This document shows, piece after piece, positions 8,804 to 16,112 of a stretch of 64,000 nucleotides of DNA. Position numbers and translations under genes: made by a program. Numbering within the stretch: the stretch's first letter is position 1; each line of letters begins with the position of its first letter. Origin of the DNA: an uncultured SAR86 cluster bacterium (GTDB lineage Bacteria > Pseudomonadota > Gammaproteobacteria > Magnimaribacterales > D2472); assembly GCA_902612915.1 (NCBI GenBank), contig CACMFH010000005.1, positions 1 through 64,000 on the forward strand, given 5' to 3'. The notes beneath the pieces are model-generated. The model worked only from the letters and a program-made list of their open reading frames with translations. It was not told the origin of the DNA and did no database searches.

Positions 8804-10280
8804 TCTTGGGGAAACCAAGGTCGACTTTACTTTCTTTAGGATCAGGCCATCTAGTAGCAACAGATTTCGTTTTGGTATAAAAATCAATCGATGAGGGCCC
8901 AAAAGCTTTTGTTTCTGAAAATCCACTATCCTTCCATCCACCAAAACTATGAGTATATGTTGGAAGTGGTATAGGAACATTTATGCCTACAGAGCCAGCT
9001 TGTACTTCATTAGTCCATTTTTGAGCAACTCCTCCATCACGTGTAAATATGGCAGCTCCATTACCTAACTTGTGGCTATGGGTTATATTCATAGCATCTT
9101 CATATGTTTTAGCCCTTACGAATGATAAAACAGGACCAAATATCTCATTCTCATATACCGACATTCCTGGTTTAACATTATCAATTAAAGTTGCGCCAAC
9201 AAAACATCCTTCCATAGAGTCTGAAATTTGTCTTCCATCAATAACTAATGAGGCTCCTTCAGGTTCTGCAGTTTCTATATATGAATAAATTTTATCTTTA
9301 TTTTCTTGAGAAATAACTGGTCCTAATTGAGTTTCAGCATTATCAGTTTTACCAATAATTAAGTTCGGCATTCTTTGTTTAATTTTATTCACTAAATCAT
9401 CTGCAATATCACCTACTGCAACCACAACAGAAACTGCCATACATCTCTGGCCTGCTGCACCAAAACTAGCAGATACAGCTGCGTCAGCAGCCATGTCTAA
9501 ATCGGCATCTGGAAGAACAATCATATGATTTTTGCCACCACCTAAAGCCTGAACTTTTGTATTATGTTCAACACCCAAGATCTTTAAACTTTTAGCTGCT
9601 GGAGTACTACCTATAAAAGCTAAACCGGAAACATCTTTATGACAAACAAGACTTTCTACAACCTCTTTATCTCCATTTAGTAGGTTAAAGCATCCATCAG
9701 GAAAACCTGCATCTTTATATAGATCAGCAATCAATCTAGAAATTGAGGGTACCTTTTCGCTTGGTTTAGATATAAATGTATTGCCTGTAACAAGTGCCAT
9801 TGAACTATGAACAATTGGTATTAATATAGGAAAATTAAACGGTCCTACGCCGACAATAACTCCAAGAGGATATCGTCTGTCAGCAATATCTATTCCTCCT
9901 GCAACATTGGGACTCAAGTGAGAAGGATAAAAATGTTGGACTGCAGCTGCATGTGTCAAACACTGAACTGCTCTATCCAATTCGGCTTCTGCATCTGGTA
10001 AAGTTTTACCAGCTTCAGTTGTACATAAGTCAATTATTTCAGATGATTTATTTATAAGTAGTTGTCTAAACTCAAGAATGAGTTCTGCTCTATAACTTAA
10101 TCCTGTTTGAGACCACGCATCAAATGCTTTTAATGATGAATCAACTGCTAAATTTACAGACTCATCTGTAGCATAAAGCACCTTACCTATTTCTTTTCCA
10201 TATGATGGATTAACTATAATTGATGAATTTTTTGATGTGGTATAAGATTTACCATTAATAAAATTATCTACTGTATACAT
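8793..10280 (-). CDS. mmsA: Methylmalonate-semialdehyde dehydrogenase (CoA-acylating)
   Basis: This 495-residue member of the aldehyde dehydrogenase superfamily has the usual MMSDH length. The features include the Rossmann-region VGPFNFPILIPI, GSTPAAK, the MMSDH-like ALGGGKNHMIVLPDAD, and the catalytic cysteine in GAAGQRCMA. The enzyme converts methylmalonate or malonate semialdehyde, NAD+ and CoA to propionyl-CoA or acetyl-CoA with loss of CO2. It is the first gene of a minus-strand pair with the alpha/beta hydrolase and is divergent from the FAD hydroxylase across operator B. A role late in a ring-degradation or branched-chain pathway fits the context; another aldehyde substrate is possible. 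Confidence 0.85.
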   Translation of the reverse strand: MYTVDNFINGKSYTTSKNSSIIVNPSYGKEIGKVLYATDESVNLAVDSSLKAFDAWSQTGLSYRAELILEFRQLLINKSSEIIDLCTTEAGKTLPDAEAELDRAVQCLTHAAAVQHFYPSHLSPNVAGGIDIADRRYPLGVIVGVGPFNFPILIPIVHSSMALVTGNTFISKPSEKVPSISRLIADLYKDAGFPDGCFNLLNGDKEVVESLVCHKDVSGLAFIGSTPAAKSLKILGVEHNTKVQALGGGKNHMIVLPDADLDMAADAAVSASFGAAGQRCMAVSVVVAVGDIADDLVNKIKQRMPNLIIGKTDNAETQLGPVISQENKDKIYSYIETAEPEGASLVIDGRQISDSMEGCFVGATLIDNVKPGMSVYENEIFGPVLSFVRAKTYEDAMNITHSHKLGNGAAIFTRDGGVAQKWTNEVQAGSVGINVPIPLPTYTHSFGGWKDSGFSETKAFGPSSIDFYTKTKSVATRWPDPKESKVDLGFPKNDK

Positions 10281-10294
10281 CTTTATAATTATAA

Positions 10295-10300
10295 ATTATA
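10295..10300 (-). promoter_or_regulatory. Candidate -10 box of mmsA
   Basis: On the minus strand this reads TATAAT, 14 bases before the mmsA start codon, with operator B immediately upstream in the position of the -35 region. Confidence 0.45.
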
Positions 10301-10313
10301 TTCACTTAGTCAT

Positions 10314-10329
10314 CTATCCACTTGACTAA
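10314..10329. promoter_or_regulatory. Operator B, 16-bp near-palindrome
   Basis: CTATCCACTTGACTAA matches 14 of 16 positions of the consensus YTATCCAWATGACTAA. It lies between the divergent mmsA and FAD hydroxylase genes. An extra half-site TTAGTCA occurs just beside it at 10306-10312. The right half overlaps the -35 hexamer TTGACT of the hydroxylase promoter, a layout suited to repression. Confidence 0.75.
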
Positions 10330-10351
10330 AATAAATTTCCTTATGGATAAT
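10322..10351 (+). promoter_or_regulatory. Promoter of the FAD hydroxylase operon
   Basis: TTGACT (10322-10327) and GATAAT (10346-10351) are separated by 18 bases, a good sigma-70 promoter. The expected start point, about seven bases after the -10, falls on the ATG at 10359, so the messenger may be leaderless; no ribosome-binding site is visible. Confidence 0.55.
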
Positions 10352-10358
10352 AGAACTT

Positions 10359-11930
10359 ATGGACTATGATTTTGCAATAATTGGTTATGGCCCCGTTGGA
10401 GCCACTGCAGCAAACATTTTTGCCAGTCTTGGTTACGAAATTATTGTTATTGATCAAAATAAAGAAATTTGGGACATACCAAGAGCAGTTCATTTTGATG
10501 GACAAACACAAAGAATATTCCAATCAATGGGAATAATGGATCAAATTGATAAGATAATTGATCCTGCCAAAGAAGTTAAATTCCTTGATGCTAAAGGAAA
10601 AGAGTTAATTCATATTGGTGGAATGGATGAGAGATATCAGTTGAATGGATATGCTGAAGATGTCTTCTTTAATCAACCAAAGTTTGAAAAAATATTAAGA
10701 AATAGTGCTAAAAAATATGAAAATATAAAGTTAAAACTTGGTTATGAGCTAATAAATCTTGAAGCTAATGATGAGAATAATAATCTTAAAATAGTTAATA
10801 CTAAATCTGAGGAATGTTTTACTGCAAAGTATGTTTTAGGCTGTGATGGTGCTGACAGCTTTATACGAAAATCATTAAACATAGAATCTCATGATTTTAA
10901 CTGTGATCAAGATTGGGTTGTCGTTGATTATCTTGTTGATGAAAAATTCTCTATTGAAGATCGTTGTAGATATCAAATATGTGACTATAAAAGACCCACC
11001 ACCCTTCTACCTATTACTGACAATCATGTTAGATGGGAATTTATGATAAAACCCGATGATGATATTTCAAATATGGAAAATGAATCAACGATAAGAAATT
11101 TGATGGAACCTCACTTATGGAGATTAAATCCTCTAATTACAAAAGAATCAGGAACGCTTTTACGATCAAGTAAATATACATTCCACGGATTATTAGCAAA
11201 AGATTTTAAATACAAGAATTGCTTTTTAATTGGAGATTCTGCTCATCAGACTCCGCCCTTCTTAGGACAAGGTTTATGCCAAGGTATAAAGGATGCATAT
11301 AATCTGGCATGGAAAATAAATGGTATTGATAACAACAATTACTCAAAAAAAATATTAGATACTTATACAATTGAACGATCTGAAGTCGTTACATTTGCAA
11401 TTGAAACTGCCATCAAGCAACAAAACATAATAGCTAGTCAAAGTATGATTAAGTCTTTTATTCGAGACTTATTTTTAAGAACTGCAGCATTTTTTCCAAA
11501 ATTATTGTCTTTTTTATCCTTTTCATACCCCTGGAATTACAGTAATGGAATAATTGACAACAACTTATATCCAAATGATGTAAATGGAATTATTATTCCT
11601 CAACCCAACTTAAAACTTAGGTCGAATGACCTTCCATTTGATCAATACATAGGTAACGAATTCGCTTTTTTATTATTTAAAGGTGATCATTTTTTTTTAG
11701 AAAAGATTAAATCTATGCCAAACATTAAAATTTTTAATAATAATATATTTCATGTAGATAAAAATCATATCTTTAATGAAGATACTGAGTTTTTTAATTG
11801 GCATAATGATAAAAAATTAACCGCTGTAATTATAAAACCAGATAAACATGTCTATGGAGCTATTACAGATTCTATGAAAATTGAAAATATCGAAAAATTG
11901 ATAGATAAACTGCATAATGATCTCTACTAG
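10359..11930 (+). CDS. FAD-dependent aromatic hydroxylase, MhpA-like
   Basis: This 523-residue flavoprotein monooxygenase has the N-terminal dinucleotide motif IIGYGPVGATAAN (G9, G11, G14), an Arg-containing FAD segment (WDIPRAVHFDGQT), and the second FAD motif GDSAHQTPPFLGQG (about residues 293-306) followed by DAYNLAWK. It resembles 3-(3-hydroxyphenyl)propionate hydroxylase and related phenol or resorcinol hydroxylases, which add oxygen to a phenolic ring using NAD(P)H to give a catechol. It leads an operon with the TetR regulator (2-base gap) and a GST. The product would be a natural substrate for the extradiol dioxygenase nearby. Confidence 0.85.
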   Translation: MDYDFAIIGYGPVGATAANIFASLGYEIIVIDQNKEIWDIPRAVHFDGQTQRIFQSMGIMDQIDKIIDPAKEVKFLDAKGKELIHIGGMDERYQLNGYAEDVFFNQPKFEKILRNSAKKYENIKLKLGYELINLEANDENNNLKIVNTKSEECFTAKYVLGCDGADSFIRKSLNIESHDFNCDQDWVVVDYLVDEKFSIEDRCRYQICDYKRPTTLLPITDNHVRWEFMIKPDDDISNMENESTIRNLMEPHLWRLNPLITKESGTLLRSSKYTFHGLLAKDFKYKNCFLIGDSAHQTPPFLGQGLCQGIKDAYNLAWKINGIDNNNYSKKILDTYTIERSEVVTFAIETAIKQQNIIASQSMIKSFIRDLFLRTAAFFPKLLSFLSFSYPWNYSNGIIDNNLYPNDVNGIIIPQPNLKLRSNDLPFDQYIGNEFAFLLFKGDHFFLEKIKSMPNIKIFNNNIFHVDKNHIFNEDTEFFNWHNDKKLTAVIIKPDKHVYGAITDSMKIENIEKLIDKLHNDLY

Positions 11931-11932
11931 TT

Positions 11933-12526
11933 ATGAAAAAATTAGACAAAAATCAAAGAGGTAGAAAAAATGTTGAAAAACGTTTAATTGACTCTGCAGC
12001 ATATCTTGTAGGTTCTGTTGGCCCTAATCAACTTACCATTAGAGATATTGCTGACCATGCTGGGGTAAATCATGCCCAGATTCATCATTATTTTGGTGGT
12101 AAAAAAGGTCTTTTAATTGCAACTTACAAGCAGTTAGCATTTGAACATGTTCAACAATTAGAAAGGAGAAATGTATCACCCAATAATCTAGGTGATGAAC
12201 CTCTATCAACTATAACCGATGATTACTTCAAAGCAATTATAAGAGCTGTACTTGATGATCAAATGGATTTAGTAAGAGTACAAATTGATTCAAACTTATC
12301 TGTTTCAAGGCAAACACTAGAACAGCTTACAAAATTAAAAAATTTAAAAAAACCTAGTGCTGAAATTAAATCAGCCGTGGCTATTGCTATGGTTGTTGAG
12401 TTTGGATTAGCGTCAATGGAAAAGTATATTGATGAAGTGTTAGAGATGTCTGTAAATGATAAAAAAGTTTTTATGAAATACTTTTTTGAAGCAAGAGAGC
12501 TCGGAATAATAAAAGTTCTTAAATAA
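11933..12526 (+). CDS. TetR-family transcriptional regulator
   Basis: This 197-residue regulator has the TetR helix-turn-helix at residues about 10-60: RDIADHAGVNHAQIHHYFGGKKGLL, followed by a helical ligand-binding and dimer domain with no recognisable specificity. It is the only transcription factor in the accessory region and lies inside one of the operons carrying the 16-bp operator, so it is the best candidate for binding all five sites, including its own promoter (autoregulation). The inducer is presumably a pathway compound; this is inference. Confidence 0.9.
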   Translation: MKKLDKNQRGRKNVEKRLIDSAAYLVGSVGPNQLTIRDIADHAGVNHAQIHHYFGGKKGLLIATYKQLAFEHVQQLERRNVSPNNLGDEPLSTITDDYFKAIIRAVLDDQMDLVRVQIDSNLSVSRQTLEQLTKLKNLKKPSAEIKSAVAIAMVVEFGLASMEKYIDEVLEMSVNDKKVFMKYFFEARELGIIKVLK

Positions 12527-13381
12527 ATGAAATTAGATATATCTGATATCAAAACAAAAGAGGTTCTTTCTTGGGAAGGCATTCATTTGCTTCATTTTAA
12601 AGGATCTGCATGTTCTCAAAAATTAAGAATCTTTCTCAATATTAAGAATATTGATTGGCATTCGCATGAAATTAATTTAATTAAACAGGAACAATTTTCT
12701 GAATGGTTTCTTGGAATAAATCCAAGAGGATTAGTACCAACACTTGTGGATAATGGAGAAGTTCATATTGAAAGTAACGACATAATGATGTATTTGGATG
12801 AAAAGTTTACGAAAAATAAATTATATCCAGATGATAAATTTGATGAAATTTTAAGTGATCTTGCATTTGAAGACAGTCTTCATCATGATCTACGTAGACT
12901 GACTTTTAGGTATATCATTCCTCATAGACTGGGCAAGAAAGATCTTAAAAAACTATCATTTAAAGAATCTTACATAGGAACTATTAATGGTAAAGAAGAT
13001 GAGCATAAGGAACGAGAGCTTTTATTTTGGAAAAATCATTATGATAACGGTATTACAGATAAGGAAGTTATTGAGAGCGCAAGTAAATTTAAAGAAATAT
13101 ATACAAAATTTGATAGTCAATTACAAAAAAACAAATTCCTTAAAGGAAATAAATTTACAATTGTTGACTTAGCTTGGTATGTATCAACTAAAAGATTATT
13201 TACAGCAGGTATACCAATTAATAAATATGAAAATGTAAAAAGATGGTTTGATGATCTTGATAATGATAAAAGGTTTAGCAGCGAAATAAAGATTGACGCA
13301 CCCATAAAATTATTTAAACAAATATTAAAAATTAAAAATAAGATGATGGGTAAGTATTTAACAGATCTTGTTAAATTTTAA
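12527..13381 (+). CDS. Glutathione S-transferase-like protein 1
   Basis: This 284-residue protein has a thioredoxin-like GST N-domain (LLHFKGSACSQKLRIFLNIK, then NPRGLVPTLVDNG with the cis-Pro, and ESNDIMMYLDE) and a helical C-domain. The length exceeds the usual 200-220 residues because of an enlarged helical part. It starts directly after the TetR stop and ends exactly against the stop of the convergent nitroreductase gene. GSTs in aromatic pathways act as maleylpyruvate-type isomerases, in dehalogenation or in ether cleavage; which applies here is unknown. Confidence 0.8.
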   Translation: MKLDISDIKTKEVLSWEGIHLLHFKGSACSQKLRIFLNIKNIDWHSHEINLIKQEQFSEWFLGINPRGLVPTLVDNGEVHIESNDIMMYLDEKFTKNKLYPDDKFDEILSDLAFEDSLHHDLRRLTFRYIIPHRLGKKDLKKLSFKESYIGTINGKEDEHKERELLFWKNHYDNGITDKEVIESASKFKEIYTKFDSQLQKNKFLKGNKFTIVDLAWYVSTKRLFTAGIPINKYENVKRWFDDLDNDKRFSSEIKIDAPIKLFKQILKIKNKMMGKYLTDLVKF

Positions 13382-14044
13382 TTAGACAATTTTACAAACT
13401 TCATCAAAATCAAACCTTGGTAGTCTGAAAAATATCTTAGATGGATCACCATAACCTAAACAACATAAAAAATTTGATTTTATATTTGTACCACTAAAAA
13501 ATTGTTCATCAACTAACTCATTATTAAATCCTGACATTGGTCCACAGTCTAAACCAAGCGCTCTAGCCACAACCATTAAATATGCTCCTTGCAAAGAGCT
13601 ATTTCTAAAAGCTGTAGCAAAATTCATGTCACTGTTACCTTTATACATAGGAGCCACGTCCATGTGAGGAAAAAGCTTACCCATATGATCAGAGAAATCT
13701 AAATCATAACCAATTATTGTTATTACCGGAGCTGTCATACATTTATCAACGTTATTAGGTAATAAAGCTGGTTTAATTTTTTCTTTCATCTCATCAGATT
13801 TTATAAATACAAATCTTGCTGGGCATGAATTCGTACTTGTAGGACCCATTTTTGTTAATTCATAAAGACTATATAGTATTTCATTTGATACATCTTGATC
13901 CTTCCAACCATTCATACTTCTCGCTTGACCAAAAAGAAGATCTAATTGTTTATCGTTTAATAAATCCGCATCTTCTTTAATTTTTGAGAATGTTTCTTGA
14001 GCTTTAGAAATAGCTAATTTTTGCTCTTCTGAAAACTCAATCAT
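13382..14044 (-). CDS. Nitroreductase-family flavoprotein, RutE-like
   Basis: This 220-residue FMN-dependent reductase resembles the RutE/HadB branch: NGWKDQDVSNEILYSLYEL, GPTSTNSCPARFVFI, the ALGLDCGPMSGF segment, and the C-terminal RLPRFDFDEV. RutE proteins are linked to reduction of malonate semialdehyde to 3-hydroxypropionate; others reduce quinones or enoates. It is the last gene of the minus-strand operon GST2 - extradiol dioxygenase - nitroreductase and overlaps the dioxygenase by eight bases. Confidence 0.8.
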   Translation of the reverse strand: MIEFSEEQKLAISKAQETFSKIKEDADLLNDKQLDLLFGQARSMNGWKDQDVSNEILYSLYELTKMGPTSTNSCPARFVFIKSDEMKEKIKPALLPNNVDKCMTAPVITIIGYDLDFSDHMGKLFPHMDVAPMYKGNSDMNFATAFRNSSLQGAYLMVVARALGLDCGPMSGFNNELVDEQFFSGTNIKSNFLCCLGYGDPSKIFFRLPRFDFDEVCKIV

Positions 14045-15146
14045 TTTCTTTTTCCATTTCTTTTTGCATTTTTGCTAAGTCCTTTAAAACTCCTTCATAA
14101 AGATCCGGGACTTCAGCTCTAACTTTGTTAACTTCTTCAATTGGCATAGAGTGACCAAAAGTTGCTGGAGGTGGAGGTCCATACTGAGCTTTACCAAATT
14201 CAAATAAACTTACATCATTTGCAGGAACAGAAGCATCAATTAAATCTCCATCAGTCCAGTGTTCATGGGTAAATCCATGAGGGTCTCTCCAATAATCATA
14301 CATTTGGCTTCCTAAAAGATGTCTTCCTATGCCCCATTCATGAAAATATTCACCATTAGTTTTTAAATGATAGTGACCTGCCATCAGATCGTCTACCGAA
14401 TCTGATACTTCATAACCAGCATGTCCATAAGGACCGGGATAACTATCACCAGGTAAAGCTATATTATTAATAGTATGATGATCTACAGGTTTATCGCCTT
14501 GATTACATCTCATAAATGCACCCATGCTGTTTCCATCTGGTGCAACTAAATTATCGCTGACAAGAAAACCAATTGTATTCGCATACCAATCAACTGATGC
14601 TTTTGGATCTCTGCAATTTATAGCGGTATGACCTAATCTTTTAACTTTTGATGATAACTCATATACCCATTTATCACCTTTTAACTGCCATTCATCTGCT
14701 GCATTACCAAATCTCTGTACAACATTTCTCTCTCTTGCTTTTGACTGACCAGTATTCAATACTTTAGATACTACAGCAACTGGTTCAGCTTGATTCATAC
14801 CATGACAAACCTCAACTTCAATACCATCTGGATCTGTTAAAGTAACTTTGTGACCACCACCAGGTTCTGTATTTTCAACAATATCCACATTAAACTCTTT
14901 TGATAAAGCTTCTAAGTCAGAATAATTATTAGCTTTATATGCAGTTCCTATATATTTATTTTCATCGCCTTTTGTAGCAACATATATGTATGGCGAAGTT
15001 CCTGTTCCTCTAAAAAATATACCGTTTTCGTCTTCATGAGCTAGCATCATTCCAAAATGATGAAGGTATTTTTTTTGTTCTTCAAACTCTTTCAACTCAA
15101 ATCTTACATATATAATATCTGCTACTTTACAAATTGGTTCTGTCAT
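14037..15146 (-). CDS. Extradiol ring-cleavage dioxygenase (VOC superfamily, two domains)
   Basis: This 369-residue protein has two VOC domains (residues about 5-115 and 168-305). The C-terminal domain carries the iron ligands H173 (LGHTAIN), H242 (GHAGYE) and E295 (THEHW), the candidate acid-base His in VDHHTIN (about 223-224), and a stretch GRH-x8-DYWRDPHGFTHE close to the extradiol dioxygenase signature. Such enzymes open catechol rings next to the hydroxyl pair using Fe(II) and O2. The 2-base gap to GST2 and the 8-base overlap with the nitroreductase define an operon. The catechol substrate is unknown; bicyclic or steroid-like catechols are possible given the long chain. Confidence 0.85.
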   Translation of the reverse strand: MTEPICKVADIIYVRFELKEFEEQKKYLHHFGMMLAHEDENGIFFRGTGTSPYIYVATKGDENKYIGTAYKANNYSDLEALSKEFNVDIVENTEPGGGHKVTLTDPDGIEVEVCHGMNQAEPVAVVSKVLNTGQSKARERNVVQRFGNAADEWQLKGDKWVYELSSKVKRLGHTAINCRDPKASVDWYANTIGFLVSDNLVAPDGNSMGAFMRCNQGDKPVDHHTINNIALPGDSYPGPYGHAGYEVSDSVDDLMAGHYHLKTNGEYFHEWGIGRHLLGSQMYDYWRDPHGFTHEHWTDGDLIDASVPANDVSLFEFGKAQYGPPPPATFGHSMPIEEVNKVRAEVPDLYEGVLKDLAKMQKEMEKEND

Positions 15147-15148
15147 TA

Positions 15149-16009
15149 TTAATTCTCCTTATTTAAAATATTATTAATATTATTTTCTAGTAATCCACTG
15201 AACGTATTAGCACCATCGCCATATAAGGCCTCTAATTCCGGCTTCCATTCACCTGTTTCATAATCAATAATTGCCTCTTTATAGCTTGGTCTAGATGAAA
15301 CCATAGACCAATATTTTGTTATATTTGGTAATATTTTTCCATCAAAAACATTATAAAAACGCATTTCATTAACTCTATGAAGTAAAACTGTTAGAAGACA
15401 ATCAGCAGCTGTATATTTATCACCATATATGAATTCCTTACCATGATTCAAATAATCTTCAGTGTAGACTAGGTGTTTAGCTAGAAAGTACATCATTTTT
15501 TTATATAAACCTGGAGGTGGTCCACCAAAAAATCTAACCATTAAAAATATAAATTTTCTTTTTTTAACACCGTGATTTTTAAGATAATCCAGAAATACAC
15601 TAAAAAATGATCTTTTACATAACAATCTACCAAGAACAGGAACTGATATACCGCCTCCAGTGGTTCCAAATGTATCACCAAGTTCTTTTGTGTCATCTAA
15701 AAATAGAAAATCTACTAAATCTGTAAAACTCTCACTTTCATCAGGAAAAAGTTTAATGTCATGATTAGAATTTTCATTATCAATGTACTTCATTATATCT
15801 ATGCTTTCGCATATAGGATTTCCATTTACTGTTAATGTTGGAACAAGTGTCTTTGGATTTAATTTTTTATAATCATCTCTTAAATGGTCACCTTTTGATT
15901 CCAATCGAACTAAATTATATTCATAAGAAATATTTTTTTCTGATAGGGCTAATCTAACTTGATTTGAGGCTACAGATTCGCCGTAACCATATAAAACATA
16001 TTTATTCAT
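15149..16009 (-). CDS. Glutathione S-transferase-like protein 2
   Basis: This 286-residue GST has an N-terminal thioredoxin-like domain (YGYGESVASNQVRLALSEK, NPKTLVPTLTVNG, ESIDIMKYID) and an all-helical C-domain with a hydrophobic insertion around residues 125-170. It is the first gene of the operon with the extradiol dioxygenase and nitroreductase. The start codon lies only 12 bases from operator C. It is only distantly similar to GST1, so it is not a recent duplicate. Confidence 0.8.
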   Translation of the reverse strand: MNKYVLYGYGESVASNQVRLALSEKNISYEYNLVRLESKGDHLRDDYKKLNPKTLVPTLTVNGNPICESIDIMKYIDNENSNHDIKLFPDESESFTDLVDFLFLDDTKELGDTFGTTGGGISVPVLGRLLCKRSFFSVFLDYLKNHGVKKRKFIFLMVRFFGGPPPGLYKKMMYFLAKHLVYTEDYLNHGKEFIYGDKYTAADCLLTVLLHRVNEMRFYNVFDGKILPNITKYWSMVSSRPSYKEAIIDYETGEWKPELEALYGDGANTFSGLLENNINNILNKEN

Positions 16010-16021
16010 AATATATAAATA

Positions 16022-16037
16022 CTAGTCATATGACTAA
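16022..16037. promoter_or_regulatory. Operator C, perfect core palindrome
   Basis: CTAGTCATATGACTAA contains a perfect 14-bp palindrome TAGTCATATGACTA (16023-16036) and lies 12 bases before the GST2 start. It is the most symmetrical of the five copies and fits a dimeric TetR repressor covering the start of this transcript. Confidence 0.8.
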
Positions 16038-16082
16038 AATAAATCAATATACAACATTCATAAAAATATATTCAAAATATAT

Positions 16083-16110
16083 AAAAAAAGCCTCTATAAA
16101 GAGGCTTTAA
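16083..16110 (-). terminator. Intrinsic terminator of the TonB receptor gene
   Basis: On the minus strand the stem AAAGCCTC/GAGGCTTT (16087-16094 with 16101-16108, loop of six) is followed by a run of seven U. It begins five bases after the TonB receptor stop. It separates this gene from the downstream GST2 operon, which therefore needs its own promoter. Confidence 0.85.
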
Positions 16111-16112
16111 TC

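Noticed and set aside
12527-16009. The two GST genes as a recent tandem duplication
   Set aside because: They face each other and share only general GST features, so they are distinct family members.
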